The notes: generated from the sequence alone by a model not told the origin. 64,000 nucleotides of DNA from Ochrobactrum teleogrylli (GCF_006376685.1 NZ_VEWL01000003.1:310001-374000); one strand, 5' to 3'; positions 1 through 7,654 are shown, numbered from the stretch's first letter. Made by a program: numbers and translations.

Positions 1-256
1 CGCCTCTCTTTTCCGCCGTCAGCGTGACCAGCGCGCCGGAAACACCGGGGATTTCCTTCACGGCCTTTTCCGCTGCAAGCCGCATCGGCTCCAGCGCATC
101 CGCGCGCTGCGCGGGAACCGTGATGGAGAAGAAGACCTTGCCGTCGGCAATAAAAATATCCGATACCAGTCCGAGCGACACAACATCGCTTTCGAAGTCC
201 GGTCCCGTCACGGTCTTCAGCCGTTCCAGAACCTGTTCGCGCGTTACGCTTGCCAT
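1..256 (-). CDS. Mrp/ApbC-family Fe-S cluster carrier, N-terminal fragment (cut by window edge)
   Basis: The first 85 codons read as a MIP18/DUF59 domain, the usual N-terminal domain of Mrp/ApbC (Ind1-type) P-loop proteins that carry Fe-S clusters to apo-proteins in the cytoplasm. The start is the ATG whose first base is 256. The protein begins MASVTREQVLERL, followed by the typical pattern with a short V-S-L-G-L-V stretch and a beta-strand ending in ITVPA. The P-loop ATPase part would lie to the left of the window and is not seen, so a stand-alone DUF59 protein cannot be excluded. Family call is from sequence pattern; the full-length assignment is inference. Confidence 0.75.
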   Translation of the reverse strand, partial: MASVTREQVLERLKTVTGPDFESDVVSLGLVSDIFIADGKVFFSITVPAQRADALEPMRLAAEKAVKEIPGVSGALVTLTAEKRG

Positions 257-412
257 TTCGATTCCTTTAGTGAAGGCAGTAAGGCAATAGGTGAGTAAGT
301 GAGTATGTATAGAACATATTGCCCTACTGCCCTATTCCCTTATTCCCCTACTCCCCTAATCCCTTTTCACCAAGAGGCCAATGCTCATTCTGGGCCTCAT
401 TCGGCGCACCCT

Positions 413-706
413 TCAGGCCGCTTCCTCGCAGACGGCGGCTTCCGGGCGGTGCCCCATGAGATAAAGCGCGCAGGTGGTGCGCAGCATGGAGGCGAAATTC
501 GGGATCGCGCCATTGGCTTCCAGCGCTTCATCATAGAGCGTCGAGATGAAGCGCGGCGTGGTCAGATTCTGGCTGGCTGCGATCTCATCCAGCAGTCGCC
601 AGAAGGTGGCCTCCAGCTGAATACTGGTGGAATGCCCGCCAATGCGCACAGAGCGATTGATCTGCCGGTAGCCTTCCGGGTCCTGCTCGGCGAAAACCTT
701 GCACAT
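413..706 (-). CDS. Ribbon-helix-helix domain protein (RHH_4-like)
   Basis: A 97-residue cytoplasmic protein. The segment SVRIGGHSTSIQLEATFW resembles the beta-strand and first helix of the RHH_4-type ribbon-helix-helix fold, followed by a helix LLDEIAASQNLTTPRFIS. RHH proteins bind DNA as dimers; the target here is unknown. I chose the ATG at 706 because GGAGGA lies five bases upstream. The ATG at 718 would add four residues but would place the Shine-Dalgarno inside the gene. The frame stays open upstream to about 907, but that part runs through a palindromic intergenic repeat (725-767) and is probably not translated. The C-terminus ends in CEEAA. Neighbours give no functional hint. Confidence 0.72.
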   Translation of the reverse strand: MCKVFAEQDPEGYRQINRSVRIGGHSTSIQLEATFWRLLDEIAASQNLTTPRFISTLYDEALEANGAIPNFASMLRTTCALYLMGHRPEAAVCEEAA

Positions 707-724
707 GGGTTCCTCCATTACAGA

Positions 725-767
725 GCACATCCCGAAAAGTGTGAAACGGTTTTCGGAAAAGATGTGC
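725..767. repeat. RIME-like palindromic repeat
   Basis: GCACATC at 725-731 pairs with GATGTGC at 761-767, and an inner CCGAAAA/TTTTCGG pair gives a long imperfect hairpin. It belongs to the class of short palindromic intergenic repeats common in Rhizobiales (RIME/Sm-repeat type). It lies just upstream of the ribbon-helix-helix gene. Confidence 0.55.
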
Positions 768-961
768 GCAAAAATAAACTTCAGAGCGCCGATCTGTTTC
801 CAGATTGAATAGCGCTCCCTTGAGAGCACGAACTGCGCTGTGGTAGCCGATTGCCACCACGCCGTCGTTTTTTCTTTCATAATCGACAACCAGTGAGACA
901 ATCGCAAGCCGCTTTTGCTGAAGCGCTGCCAAAAATGACATGCAAGAAATAGGAGTCACTT

Positions 962-1357
962 GTGGCTAAAGCCATCCATTCGATGATCCGTGTTCTCGAT
1001 GAGGAAAAATCCGTTTCCTTCTACCACCAAGCTTTCAAGCTCGACATTGCAGAACGCATTGATTTCGAAACCTTCACGCTGATTTATCTGCGCAATGCAG
1101 AAGCCGACTTCGAAGTCGAGCTGACCGTTAACAAGGGTCGCACCGAACCCTACAATCTGGGCGACGGCTACGGTCATCTTGCTGTGGTCGTGGACGATGT
1201 CGACGCCGAACATGCGCGCTTCACTGCGCTTGGCTTCAAGGTCGGCAAGCTTGTCGATTTCAAGAACAACGGTGTGCAGCTTGCCCGCTTCTTCTTTGCC
1301 GAAGATCCGGATGGCTACAAGATCGAAGTTCTGCAGCGCGGCGGCCGTTACCAGTAA
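962..1357 (+). CDS. VOC-family protein, probable lactoylglutathione lyase (glyoxalase I)
   Basis: A 131-residue protein of vicinal-oxygen-chelate fold with GTG start at 962, preceded by AATAGGAG. Two beta-alpha-beta-beta-beta units are visible. Candidate metal ligands match glyoxalase I: His6 near the N-terminus, a Glu in ADFEVEL, His in DGYGHLAV and Glu in GYKIEVLQ. Glyoxalase I isomerises the hemithioacetal of methylglyoxal and glutathione to S-lactoylglutathione in the cytoplasm. Length matches bacterial GloA (about 130-135 residues). The gluconate-dehydrogenase-like pair downstream is separate (about 140 bases). Family is secure; exact substrate is inferred. Confidence 0.8.
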   Translation: MAKAIHSMIRVLDEEKSVSFYHQAFKLDIAERIDFETFTLIYLRNAEADFEVELTVNKGRTEPYNLGDGYGHLAVVVDDVDAEHARFTALGFKVGKLVDFKNNGVQLARFFFAEDPDGYKIEVLQRGGRYQ

Positions 1358-1495
1358 GCCGCCCGGCACCATATCGCCTGTCATGGCCGAGAGGAGCGGC
1401 CACGACAGACGCCAGCGTTCCCGGTGACGAAAATGCGCCGGGTGCGCGCAGCCAGTCCATTCATTCCGGATGGGCAAGCAAAGGAGGAGAACCGA

Positions 1496-2050
1496 ATGAC
1501 AACCGTTTTCGACGGTCTTTCCACCCACGAAAAGAAGAAGCTCTCCCGCCGCGACCTCTTGAAGCGCGGTGCGGGCCTGAGCCTTGGGGCCATGCTGGTC
1601 ATCAGCGGCAATGCCGTTATCTGCCCGCAATTTGCATGGGCGCTTGAAACGACAACGCTCAAGCCCGAAACCATGGCGACGCTGATCCAGCTCGCACGCG
1701 ATATTTATCCGCATGACAAGCTTCCCGACCGGTTCTACGCCATTGCCGTCAAACCCTACGACGCGGATTCCGCCAAGGATGAAACGCTGAAAAAGCTGAT
1801 TGAGGACGGTGTTGCCGATCTGGACAAACGGGCCGGAGCCGGAGGCTATCTGGGTCTCGGTTGGGAGGAAGAGCGCGTGGCGATCCTGCGCGATATTGAA
1901 CAAAGCCCCTTCTTCCAGAAGGTGCGCAGCGGACTTGTGACCGGCCTTTACAACCAAAAGGATATCTGGCCGCTCTTCGGCTACGAAGGCGAAGCCTATT
2001 CCAAAGGCGGTTACATCCAGCGCGGCTTCGACGATATCGAGTGGCTTTAG
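1496..2050 (+). CDS. Gluconate 2-dehydrogenase subunit 3-family protein (Tat-exported)
   Basis: A 184-residue protein starting at the ATG at 1496 with AAGGAGGA just upstream. It carries a twin-arginine signal (SRRDLLKRG, residues about 17-25) and a hydrophobic stretch, so it should be exported folded together with its partner. The mature part (MATLIQLARDIYPHD..., GGYIQRGFDDIEW at the end) fits the subunit 3 (gamma) family of membrane-bound gluconate 2-dehydrogenase, the small subunit that carries the Tat signal for the flavoprotein. The GMC flavoprotein follows after 199 bases that contain a palindromic repeat. No cytochrome c subunit gene is next to the pair. Substrate is not determined by sequence. 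Confidence 0.8.
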   Translation: MTTVFDGLSTHEKKKLSRRDLLKRGAGLSLGAMLVISGNAVICPQFAWALETTTLKPETMATLIQLARDIYPHDKLPDRFYAIAVKPYDADSAKDETLKKLIEDGVADLDKRAGAGGYLGLGWEEERVAILRDIEQSPFFQKVRSGLVTGLYNQKDIWPLFGYEGEAYSKGGYIQRGFDDIEWL

Positions 2051-2150
2051 AGCATTTCCAGCAAAGGTGCGTAGCGTCTACGCGGGGAAATCAGCCCACG
2101 GGACTGAATTCTGATCCCGCTTCGATGCGTAGGATAATGCGTAAAAGCAA
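2048..2150. repeat. RIME-like palindromic repeat between the two dehydrogenase subunits
   Basis: Starts AGAGCATTTCCAGCAAAGG, the same left arm as copies near 32251, 24046 and 33150, and includes a perfect GCGTAG/CTACGC hairpin at about 2070-2084. The right part (GGATAATGCG near 2131-2140) matches the other end of the family. Probably transcribed as part of the spacer between the subunit 3 and GMC genes. Confidence 0.55.
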
Positions 2151-2249
2151 AAGACCGGATCAAGCTCAACCGAACCAAATTCAAAGCGGCATCACCGTTC
2201 GGCAAGCGCCAAGCGCTTTGCGGACACGGCGAAGCATTGGGAGGAAACC

Positions 2250-3821
2250 ATGGCTGCTCCATATGATCTCAAGGACGACAAGGTCGTCGTCATCATCGGT
2301 TCAGGTGCTGGCGGCGGTACGCTCGGCAACGAACTGGCGCAGAAAGGCATCGACGTCGTTATTCTGGAAGCCGGAAAGCGCCACGAATTCGAAGACTTCA
2401 TCAATGACGAATGGGACAGCTTTGCGCAGCTCGCCTGGCTGGACAAGCGCACCACATCCGGCGACTGGCGGGTCGCGAAGGATTTCCCAAATCTGCCCGC
2501 ATGGATCGTCAAGGCGGTCGGCGGCACCACCACGCACTGGGCTGGCGCATCGTTGCGTTTTCAGGAACACGAATTCCACACGCTGACGAATTACGGCAAG
2601 CTGGAAGGCGCGAATCTCCTCGACTGGCCGATTACCCTTGCCGATCTGGAGCCTTATTACACCAAGGCCGAGGACAAAATGGGGGTGACGCGCACCAACG
2701 GCATTGAAGGCCTGCCCGGCAACAACAATTTCAAGGTGATGAAAGCCGGTGCCGACAAGCTCGGCTACAAGGAATGCCATACCGGCCGCATGGCGATCAA
2801 TTCTGCGCTGCGCGATGACCGCATGGGCTGCCAGCAAACCGGCTTCTGTTTCCAGGGCTGCAAATGGGGCGCGAAATGGTCGACGCTCTATACCGAAATT
2901 CCCAAGGGCGAAGAGACCGGCAAGCTGGAAGTTCGTCCCGAATGCACAGCGCTCAAGATCGAACACAATGCGGCTGGCAAGGTGACGGGCGTTCTCTATG
3001 CCGACAAGGACGGCAAGCAGCATCTGCAAAAAGCGCGTGTGGTCTGTGTGGCAGGCAATTCGATCGAAAGCCCGCGCCTGCTGCTCAACTCGGCCTCGTC
3101 GAAATTTCCCGACGGGCTCGCCAATTCATCGGGACAGGTCGGACGCAATTATATGCGGCACACGACGGGATCGGTTTACGCTTCGTTCGAAAAGCCGGTT
3201 CACATGTATCGCGGCACGACCATGGCAGGCATCATCCGCGACGAAGCGATCCACGATCCGAAGCGCGGCTTTGTCGGCGGTTATGAAATGGAGACCATTT
3301 CGCTTGGCCTGCCCTTCATGGCGGCGTTCCTTAATCCGGGCGGCTGGGGTCGAAGCTTTACTTCGGCGCTGGATGATTATGTCAACATGGCGGGCCTCTG
3401 GATCGTTGGCGAGGACATGCCGCAGGAGAACAACCGCATCACATTGAGCAAGGACGTGAAGGATGAGCATGGCCTGCCGGTGCCGGATGTTCATTATAGC
3501 GACCACGCGAATGACGTCGCCATGCGCACTCATGCCTATGCGCAGGGCAAGGCGCTCTATGAAGCGGTCGGTGCGGTTCGCACCTTCCCGACACCGCCCT
3601 ACCCTTCCACCCATAATCTCGGCACCAATCGCATGAGCGAAAAGCCGCAGGACGGCGTGGTCAACAAGCACGGGCAGACGCATGACATCAAGAACCTGTT
3701 CGTTTCCGATGGCAGCCAGTTCACGACCGGCGGCGCGGAAAATCCGACCCTGACCATTGTGGCGCTCGCCATCCGTCAGGCGGATTACATCGCCGAGCAG
3801 ATGAAAAAGCGGACGATCTGA
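2250..3821 (+). CDS. GMC-family FAD-dependent oxidoreductase (gluconate 2-dehydrogenase large-subunit type)
   Basis: A 523-residue flavoprotein. The FAD-binding Rossmann motif GSGAGGG lies at residues 17-23. The C-terminal GMC region holds the expected catalytic His (His455 in HNLGTNRM) and the FAD/Asn-Pro segment GGAENPTLT (Asn498-Pro499). The protein has no signal peptide of its own; export would rely on the Tat signal of the subunit 3 protein encoded upstream. Family members oxidise sugar acids, sorbitol or related alcohols in the periplasm and pass electrons to the respiratory chain, usually through a membrane cytochrome c subunit that is absent from this locus. Start ATG 2250 follows GGGAGGAAACC. 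Specific substrate unknown. Confidence 0.85.
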   Translation: MAAPYDLKDDKVVVIIGSGAGGGTLGNELAQKGIDVVILEAGKRHEFEDFINDEWDSFAQLAWLDKRTTSGDWRVAKDFPNLPAWIVKAVGGTTTHWAGASLRFQEHEFHTLTNYGKLEGANLLDWPITLADLEPYYTKAEDKMGVTRTNGIEGLPGNNNFKVMKAGADKLGYKECHTGRMAINSALRDDRMGCQQTGFCFQGCKWGAKWSTLYTEIPKGEETGKLEVRPECTALKIEHNAAGKVTGVLYADKDGKQHLQKARVVCVAGNSIESPRLLLNSASSKFPDGLANSSGQVGRNYMRHTTGSVYASFEKPVHMYRGTTMAGIIRDEAIHDPKRGFVGGYEMETISLGLPFMAAFLNPGGWGRSFTSALDDYVNMAGLWIVGEDMPQENNRITLSKDVKDEHGLPVPDVHYSDHANDVAMRTHAYAQGKALYEAVGAVRTFPTPPYPSTHNLGTNRMSEKPQDGVVNKHGQTHDIKNLFVSDGSQFTTGGAENPTLTIVALAIRQADYIAEQMKKRTI

Positions 3822-3859
3822 GCCGCGACCGGCATTCTCCCCCGACTGCCCGCAATGAT

Positions 3860-3896
3860 GAAACCGGCGCGACCAATTCGCGCCGGTTTCGTTTGA
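3860..3896 (+). terminator. Probable intrinsic terminator after the GMC oxidoreductase
   Basis: Perfect 13-bp stem GAAACCGGCGCGA (3860-3872) / TCGCGCCGGTTTC (3878-3890) with loop CCAAT, followed by GTTTGATG. The T-run is weak, but stem strength and position 39 bases after the stop fit a terminator. Confidence 0.75.
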
Positions 3897-4357
3897 TGCT
3901 TGGCAAAGATGCCTGGCTTCGACTAGATAGGCTCCGCGACACAGGGAGACGCCGTAGGTTGAAGTTTAGCGCGCGCCAGTTTCGGAGCAATCTCGCCATA
4001 CGCCTCCTGAGCGTATTGGCTCTGATGTTCGTGGCCTTCGCGCACAAGCCCATCGACCTCAATGCTCCCGACAGCTATCAGCTCGCGCAGTATCAACTGC
4101 CGGATGGCACCTATCCCGTTCTTTGCATCGGTAACCAGGGTGAAAAACAGAATCATCAGGGGCATGACAAGCATGTAAGCAGCGAAAGCTGCGAGGCCTG
4201 CCGTATTGCCTCCGGCTTCCTTTGTCCGACACCGGAAAGCTCGACCGCTCCCTCGCCGCATGTCGCGATCACCCATTGCTTTGCACCGCCACAGCTTGCA
4301 TTATTCCGCAGTGTCTACCCGCCTTCGGCGCCGCCGCAGGCTCCGCCTATTGTTTGA
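3896..4357 (+). CDS. DUF2946-like protein, probable copper-locus membrane/periplasmic protein
   Basis: About 153 residues. A basic N-terminus (DTGRRRRLKFSARQFRSN) precedes one hydrophobic segment (LAIRLLSVLALMFVAFAH). After it comes a Cys/His-rich stretch (LCIGN, HQGHDKH, CEACRIASGF) and a Pro-rich tail (PPSAPPQAPP). Short proteins with one membrane segment followed by Cys/His residues are annotated DUF2946 and are often found beside copper genes. The gene directly downstream encodes a YcnI-PCuAC copper protein (spacing 71 bases), which supports this. The true start is uncertain: ATG 3896 lies directly behind the preceding terminator hairpin, and a TTG at 3959 preceded by AGGGAGA is an alternative. 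Function is inference from context. Confidence 0.6.
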   Translation: MLGKDAWLRLDRLRDTGRRRRLKFSARQFRSNLAIRLLSVLALMFVAFAHKPIDLNAPDSYQLAQYQLPDGTYPVLCIGNQGEKQNHQGHDKHVSSESCEACRIASGFLCPTPESSTAPSPHVAITHCFAPPQLALFRSVYPPSAPPQAPPIV

Positions 4358-4428
4358 TTAAAAATTTTTAGCCGTGCGCCTTTTCTCAAAAGGTGCGCCT
4401 TCCTTTTTTAAACTTCAGGTTTATCAGA

Positions 4429-5460
4429 ATGAAAAATCATCGTCTTTTCGCGTCCGCAATTTCGCTGGCAGCTCTTTGCCTTTTCGCAAGCCTGGCCAAT
4501 GCCCATTCGTCGCTCGACCAGAGCGAAGCCAGGGCTGGCAGCTTCTACAAGGCCACTTTCCGCATTCCGCACGGCTGCGACGGCAAGGCCACGACCGAAG
4601 TCAAAGTGGAGCTTCCCGAAGGTTTTGTGTCGGCGCAGCCGCAGGTCAAGGCTGGCTGGACAATCGAAACCGCCAAGGGCGTTTATGCCAAGAGCTACAA
4701 AGTGCATGGCAAGGATGTCACCTCCGGTATCAAGGAAGTGCGCTTCACCGAGGGCAACCTGCCGGGCGAGTTCTATGACGAGTTCACCGTTGTCGGCCAG
4801 TTGGCCAAGTTCGACAAGGACACCACGCTTTCCTTCCCCGTGACGCAGATCTGCGGCAGCGACGCTTCCGTCGCATGGACGGAAATTGCCAAAGACGGAC
4901 AGAACCCGCACGAGCTTGAACATCCGGCCCCGCAGCTTCTTGTATTGGCGACGACCGGCGCTGACGAGCATGCAGGCCACGGTGGTCATGGTGACCACGG
5001 CGACGCGCACGGCAGCCATGCAGCCGAGCCGGTGAAACTTGGCGATCTCACCATCACATCGCCTTCGGTTCGCGCCATGGTGCCCGGCGCCAAGGTGGCA
5101 GGCGGTTTTCTGACAATCGAAAATGGCGGCAAGGATGCCGACAAGCTCATCTCCGTCAGCACAACGGGCGTAAAGCGCGTGGAAGTCCACGAAATGAGCA
5201 TGGAAAACAATGTGATGAAGATGCGCAAGCTCGATGGCGGTCTCGACCTGCCTGCGGGCGAAACCGTCGAGCTGAAGTCCGGCGGTTATCACCTCATGTT
5301 CATCCAGCCGGAGAAGCCCTACAAGGAAGGCGAAACCGTACCGGTTACGCTCGAATTCGAAAAGGCTGGCAAGGTTGAGATCAACTTCCCCGTCACGGCC
5401 CAGAATGGCCAGACGAGCGAACATTCATCCGATCATTCATCCGATCATTCCGGCCACTGA
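4429..5460 (+). CDS. YcnI (DUF1775)-PCuAC (DUF461) fusion, periplasmic copper protein
   Basis: A 343-residue exported protein with a signal peptide ending SLANA just before HSSLDQSEARAG; cleavage would expose an N-terminal His, as in YcnI copper-binding domains. Residues about 23-165 form the DUF1775 domain (GWTIET, EVRFTEG, FPVTQICG). A His-rich linker follows (HAGHGGHGDHGDAHGSH), then a PCuAC domain with VHEMSMENNVMKMRK and GGYHLMFIQP, the H-x-n-M-x-n-H-x-M-type Cu(I) site. The C-terminus is a second His cluster (HSSDHSSDHSGH). PCuAC proteins deliver copper to cytochrome oxidase. The ATG at 4429 was chosen over a GTG at 4393 because the signal peptide starts there. Confidence 0.85.
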   Translation: MKNHRLFASAISLAALCLFASLANAHSSLDQSEARAGSFYKATFRIPHGCDGKATTEVKVELPEGFVSAQPQVKAGWTIETAKGVYAKSYKVHGKDVTSGIKEVRFTEGNLPGEFYDEFTVVGQLAKFDKDTTLSFPVTQICGSDASVAWTEIAKDGQNPHELEHPAPQLLVLATTGADEHAGHGGHGDHGDAHGSHAAEPVKLGDLTITSPSVRAMVPGAKVAGGFLTIENGGKDADKLISVSTTGVKRVEVHEMSMENNVMKMRKLDGGLDLPAGETVELKSGGYHLMFIQPEKPYKEGETVPVTLEFEKAGKVEINFPVTAQNGQTSEHSSDHSSDHSGH

Positions 5461-5522
5461 TTCCCGGAGCATGGGGCGCGGTGTCGTTCTCTCCCTCCTC
5501 CACCGGCATTGCGCCCGTTTGC

Positions 5523-5556
5523 CGCAACCGCTGTCTCCCCGCAGCGGTTGCGTTAT
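5523..5556 (+). terminator. Probable terminator after the copper fusion gene
   Basis: Perfect 11-bp stem CGCAACCGCTG (5523-5533) / CAGCGGTTGCG (5542-5552), followed by TTATCATT. It lies 63 bases after the stop of the YcnI-PCuAC gene. Confidence 0.72.
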
Positions 5557-5640
5557 CATTCGAATACTATAAACATGACTATAACAGTCTAGAATAATTC
5601 TACACTCTTGAAATCTCTCGGCTTTTTAAAAGTTGACCAA

Positions 5641-5672
5641 TTGACTCCAGATCAATTTGCCGCTTTTATATA
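5641..5672 (+). promoter_or_regulatory. Candidate sigma70 promoter upstream of the Cys/His-rich unknown
   Basis: TTGACT at 5641-5646 and a TATA-rich -10 (TTTATA 5665-5670 or TATATA 5667-5672) with 18-20 base spacing. It sits about 65 bases upstream of the small candidate ORF at 5736. Motif match only. Confidence 0.4.
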
Positions 5673-5735
5673 GCTCCGCGCAATCCTGCGCACCTTTGAT
5701 GTCTGGGCCTTGAACCCTTTCGATTGGAGGACCCA

Positions 5736-5915
5736 ATGGTTGGTCTCGGTGAATGCCGGTCCGCAAATATCGACGGCCTGCCCTGGCAGCTCAGTCTCTT
5801 GCCGACCGGATACTGCACTATACGCGGCGCGACGGAACGTCCCGCTCAGCGTAAACAGGGCAAGTCTCCTGTCTCGCATGCCTCTGCCGATGTTGCATCG
5901 TGGAGGCGCTCATGA
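5736..5915 (+). CDS. Candidate 59-residue ORF, translationally coupled to the next gene
   Basis: A short ORF with a strong Shine-Dalgarno (TTGGAGGA, 5723-5730) five bases before ATG 5736. Its TGA stop (5913-5915) overlaps the ATG of the next gene (5912) in an ATGA arrangement, a common sign of translational coupling. The product starts MVGLGECRSANIDGLPW and contains two Cys (residues 7 and about 27). I recognise no family. No signal peptide or membrane segment is evident. It could be a real small protein, a coupling leader, or chance. Low-to-moderate confidence. Confidence 0.35.
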   Translation: MVGLGECRSANIDGLPWQLSLLPTGYCTIRGATERPAQRKQGKSPVSHASADVASWRRS

Positions 5916-6421
5916 ATATGCGTATATCGCAGCTGAACGGCGCCAATAGCGCAGGCTATTTCGACCGCCTGCCGGAAAAGCTGGTGCTGGAAGGTTATCG
6001 CCGCTGGACTGCGGGTTTCGAGACTGGCTCGATCATCCCGTGGGAAATGACCTGGGGTCTCTATTCGGAAGTGCTCGGACCATCGGAAGCAAAGCGCGCT
6101 GTCGGTGAGCTTTCGCATTTCATCCGTGTGCTGCGTCATTGTGCAAGCTGCCAGTTGCGCGCTTTCCCGTTCGACTCGCATCATGTCTGCCGCGAGGAAT
6201 GCCTGACGCTGGGGCTGATTTCCGGATTACATAATCAGGATGCGCTGCTGCTCGACACGTGTCTGGAAGCCATTGCCTGCAAACGGCGCTGCGACGATGT
6301 GGCAGCTGCCGCCAGCAATTTTGCCGAAGCTTTGGCCGATTTCGGCCAGACTTTGCTGCCAATACCGATTCACGCCATCGACACCGCTTTGAACATTACG
6401 CATCGCGCGACTTTTCACTGA
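5912..6421 (+). CDS. Hypothetical Cys/His-rich cytoplasmic protein
   Basis: A 169-residue protein with ATG 5912 preceded by GGAGG (5902-5906). I recognise no family. The middle carries a cluster that could bind a metal: CASCQL, then SHHVCREEC about 15 residues later, plus a later CLEAIACKRRC. No signal peptide or membrane helix is visible, so it should be cytoplasmic. The N-terminal half is rich in aromatic residues (YRRWTAGF, IPWEMTWGLY). A GTG at 5900 is possible but lies before the Shine-Dalgarno. It stands alone between the copper genes and a small exported protein; a link to copper or redox handling is only suggested by the Cys/His content. Confidence 0.6.
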   Translation: MNMRISQLNGANSAGYFDRLPEKLVLEGYRRWTAGFETGSIIPWEMTWGLYSEVLGPSEAKRAVGELSHFIRVLRHCASCQLRAFPFDSHHVCREECLTLGLISGLHNQDALLLDTCLEAIACKRRCDDVAAAASNFAEALADFGQTLLPIPIHAIDTALNITHRATFH

Positions 6422-6498
6422 TCTGAAAATCCCAGCGTTTTGCGAACAAAGACGATTCTAAGTTTTAAGCCGCTGCGACGCAGCGCAAGGAGATCAAA

Positions 6499-6714
6499 AT
6501 GCAGGCCAGAACCGAACGACGCCTCGGCATTGCCGCTGCCCTCGTACTGACCGTAGCAGCATTTGTCATGCCGGGCGTATCCACCCAGATCGCGCAAAAC
6601 GACGTTGCGCCAGAAAAGCAGGTTCACATGGCTTCCGCCGAAAGCCTGCGCGCCGAGTTCCGTCATTTCGTCAGGCTTGGCGAAGCGATGCCGAAATCGG
6701 TTCGCTACGAATAG
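6499..6714 (+). CDS. Small exported or membrane-anchored hypothetical protein (71 residues)
   Basis: ATG 6499 has AAGGAGA at 6488-6494, an ideal Shine-Dalgarno. The product has a basic N-terminus (MQARTERR) and one hydrophobic segment (LGIAAALVLTVAAFVMPG, residues about 9-26), then a polar tail of about 45 residues with AESLRAEFRHFVRLGEA. It is either secreted or a single-pass inner-membrane protein. No known family is recognised. The strong terminator directly after it (6722-6746) supports a genuine short gene. Confidence 0.55.
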   Translation: MQARTERRLGIAAALVLTVAAFVMPGVSTQIAQNDVAPEKQVHMASAESLRAEFRHFVRLGEAMPKSVRYE

Positions 6715-6719
6715 AATGC

Positions 6720-6750
6720 AAAAAAGGCCGTCTCTGACGGCCTTTTGTTT
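6720..6750. terminator. Bidirectional intrinsic terminator
   Basis: Stem AAAAGGCCGTC (6722-6732) / GACGGCCTTTT (6736-6746) with a three-base loop. The A-tract on one side and T-tract on the other let it work for both the small gene on the plus strand and the L,D-transpeptidase on the minus strand. Confidence 0.9.
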
Positions 6751-6773
6751 AAGCATTCATATCTTCGGCGCAG

Positions 6774-7493
6774 TTAGCTGACAACAATCGGCGCCTGCCC
6801 CTGTACGCGATTATACAGGTCGATAATGTCCTGATTCATCAGGCGGATACAGCCCGACGACATGGACTGCCCGATGGACCACCATTCCGGCGAGCCGTGG
6901 ATGCGATAGCCGGTGTCGCGGCCATTCTGGAAAATGTAAAGCGCGCGCGCGCCGAGCGGGTTCTGCGGACCCGGCTCCTGACCATTGCGGTATTTTTCGA
7001 GTTCCGGCTTGCGCTGGATCATTTCCGGCGGCGGCGTCCAGCGCGGCCACTGCTTCTTGTACTGCACATTGGCGCGGCCCTGCCATTCAAAGCCCGCCTT
7101 GCCGATGCCGACGCCATAGCGCAGCGCTTCGCCGCCCGGCAGCACATAATAGAGGTAATGATCTTTCAGGCTGACGACGATAGTGCCCGGCGCCTGACCG
7201 GTCGGGTCTGGCACAATCTGGCGGCGGAACTGCTTCGGCACCTTGTCATAAGGAATGGCAGGCAGCGCGTAAGGCCCCTCCTGCACCGATGCATACATGA
7301 CATCCGGCGTCGTGATGGCGCGATCAACACTGATCTGCGGACGCATCGGCGAGATGCCGCCTGTCGACATCGTATCTACCTGAAAGGCAGACATGTCCAT
7401 CGTCTGCGAGCAGCCTGCGGCGCCACTCAGAACGACGGCCCCGGTGCCAAGCAGAAAACGGCGGCGGCTCAGAACATCACTCAACTTCGACAT
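6774..7493 (-). CDS. L,D-transpeptidase (YkuD/ErfK family), lipoprotein-like N-terminus
   Basis: A 239-residue periplasmic protein. The N-terminus SRRRFLLGTGAVVLSGAAGCSQ combines a twin-arginine-like motif with a lipobox-like AAGC, so it may be a lipoprotein. The YkuD catalytic signature is clear near the C-terminus: IHGSP, then SSGCIRLMNQD, with Cys as nucleophile and the upstream His. Family members form 3-3 cross-links in peptidoglycan or, in alphaproteobacteria, attach outer-membrane proteins to it. The start is ATG 7493; an upstream ATG at 7511 would extend it by six residues without a better ribosome site. Monocistronic, with a shared terminator downstream. Confidence 0.88.
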   Translation of the reverse strand: MSKLSDVLSRRRFLLGTGAVVLSGAAGCSQTMDMSAFQVDTMSTGGISPMRPQISVDRAITTPDVMYASVQEGPYALPAIPYDKVPKQFRRQIVPDPTGQAPGTIVVSLKDHYLYYVLPGGEALRYGVGIGKAGFEWQGRANVQYKKQWPRWTPPPEMIQRKPELEKYRNGQEPGPQNPLGARALYIFQNGRDTGYRIHGSPEWWSIGQSMSSGCIRLMNQDIIDLYNRVQGQAPIVVS

Positions 7494-7654
7494 GCAAATC
7501 GCCCAAAACACAGGTGACAGGGAGCAGGCATCATGCCGCTCGGTATTAACCGTAATTTGCAGTCTTATGGTTGAGGAACCGTTAAACCAGGCATTTCTAT
7601 ACTCATAAAAGATTAGCGCAGGCGTAAAAACTCAACCGAGGGATGCAGCGTTTG

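Larger units (their letters stand above)
5461..5735. other. Intergenic region: terminator plus candidate promoter, no gene seen
   Basis: Holds the terminator of the copper genes (5523-5552), an AT-rich stretch, and a candidate sigma70 promoter at 5641-5672 reading rightwards. No supported coding sequence. Confidence 0.6.

Noticed and set aside
299-808. Plus-strand 169-codon frame over the ribbon-helix-helix gene
   Set aside because: Its start is in a low-complexity CCCTA-rich tract and it runs antisense to a gene with a good ribosome site and domain.
5652-5879. Minus-strand 75-codon frame between the copper locus and the Cys/His-rich gene
   Set aside because: No ribosome site, and it crosses the plus-strand promoter-like region; the plus-strand small ORF has better support.
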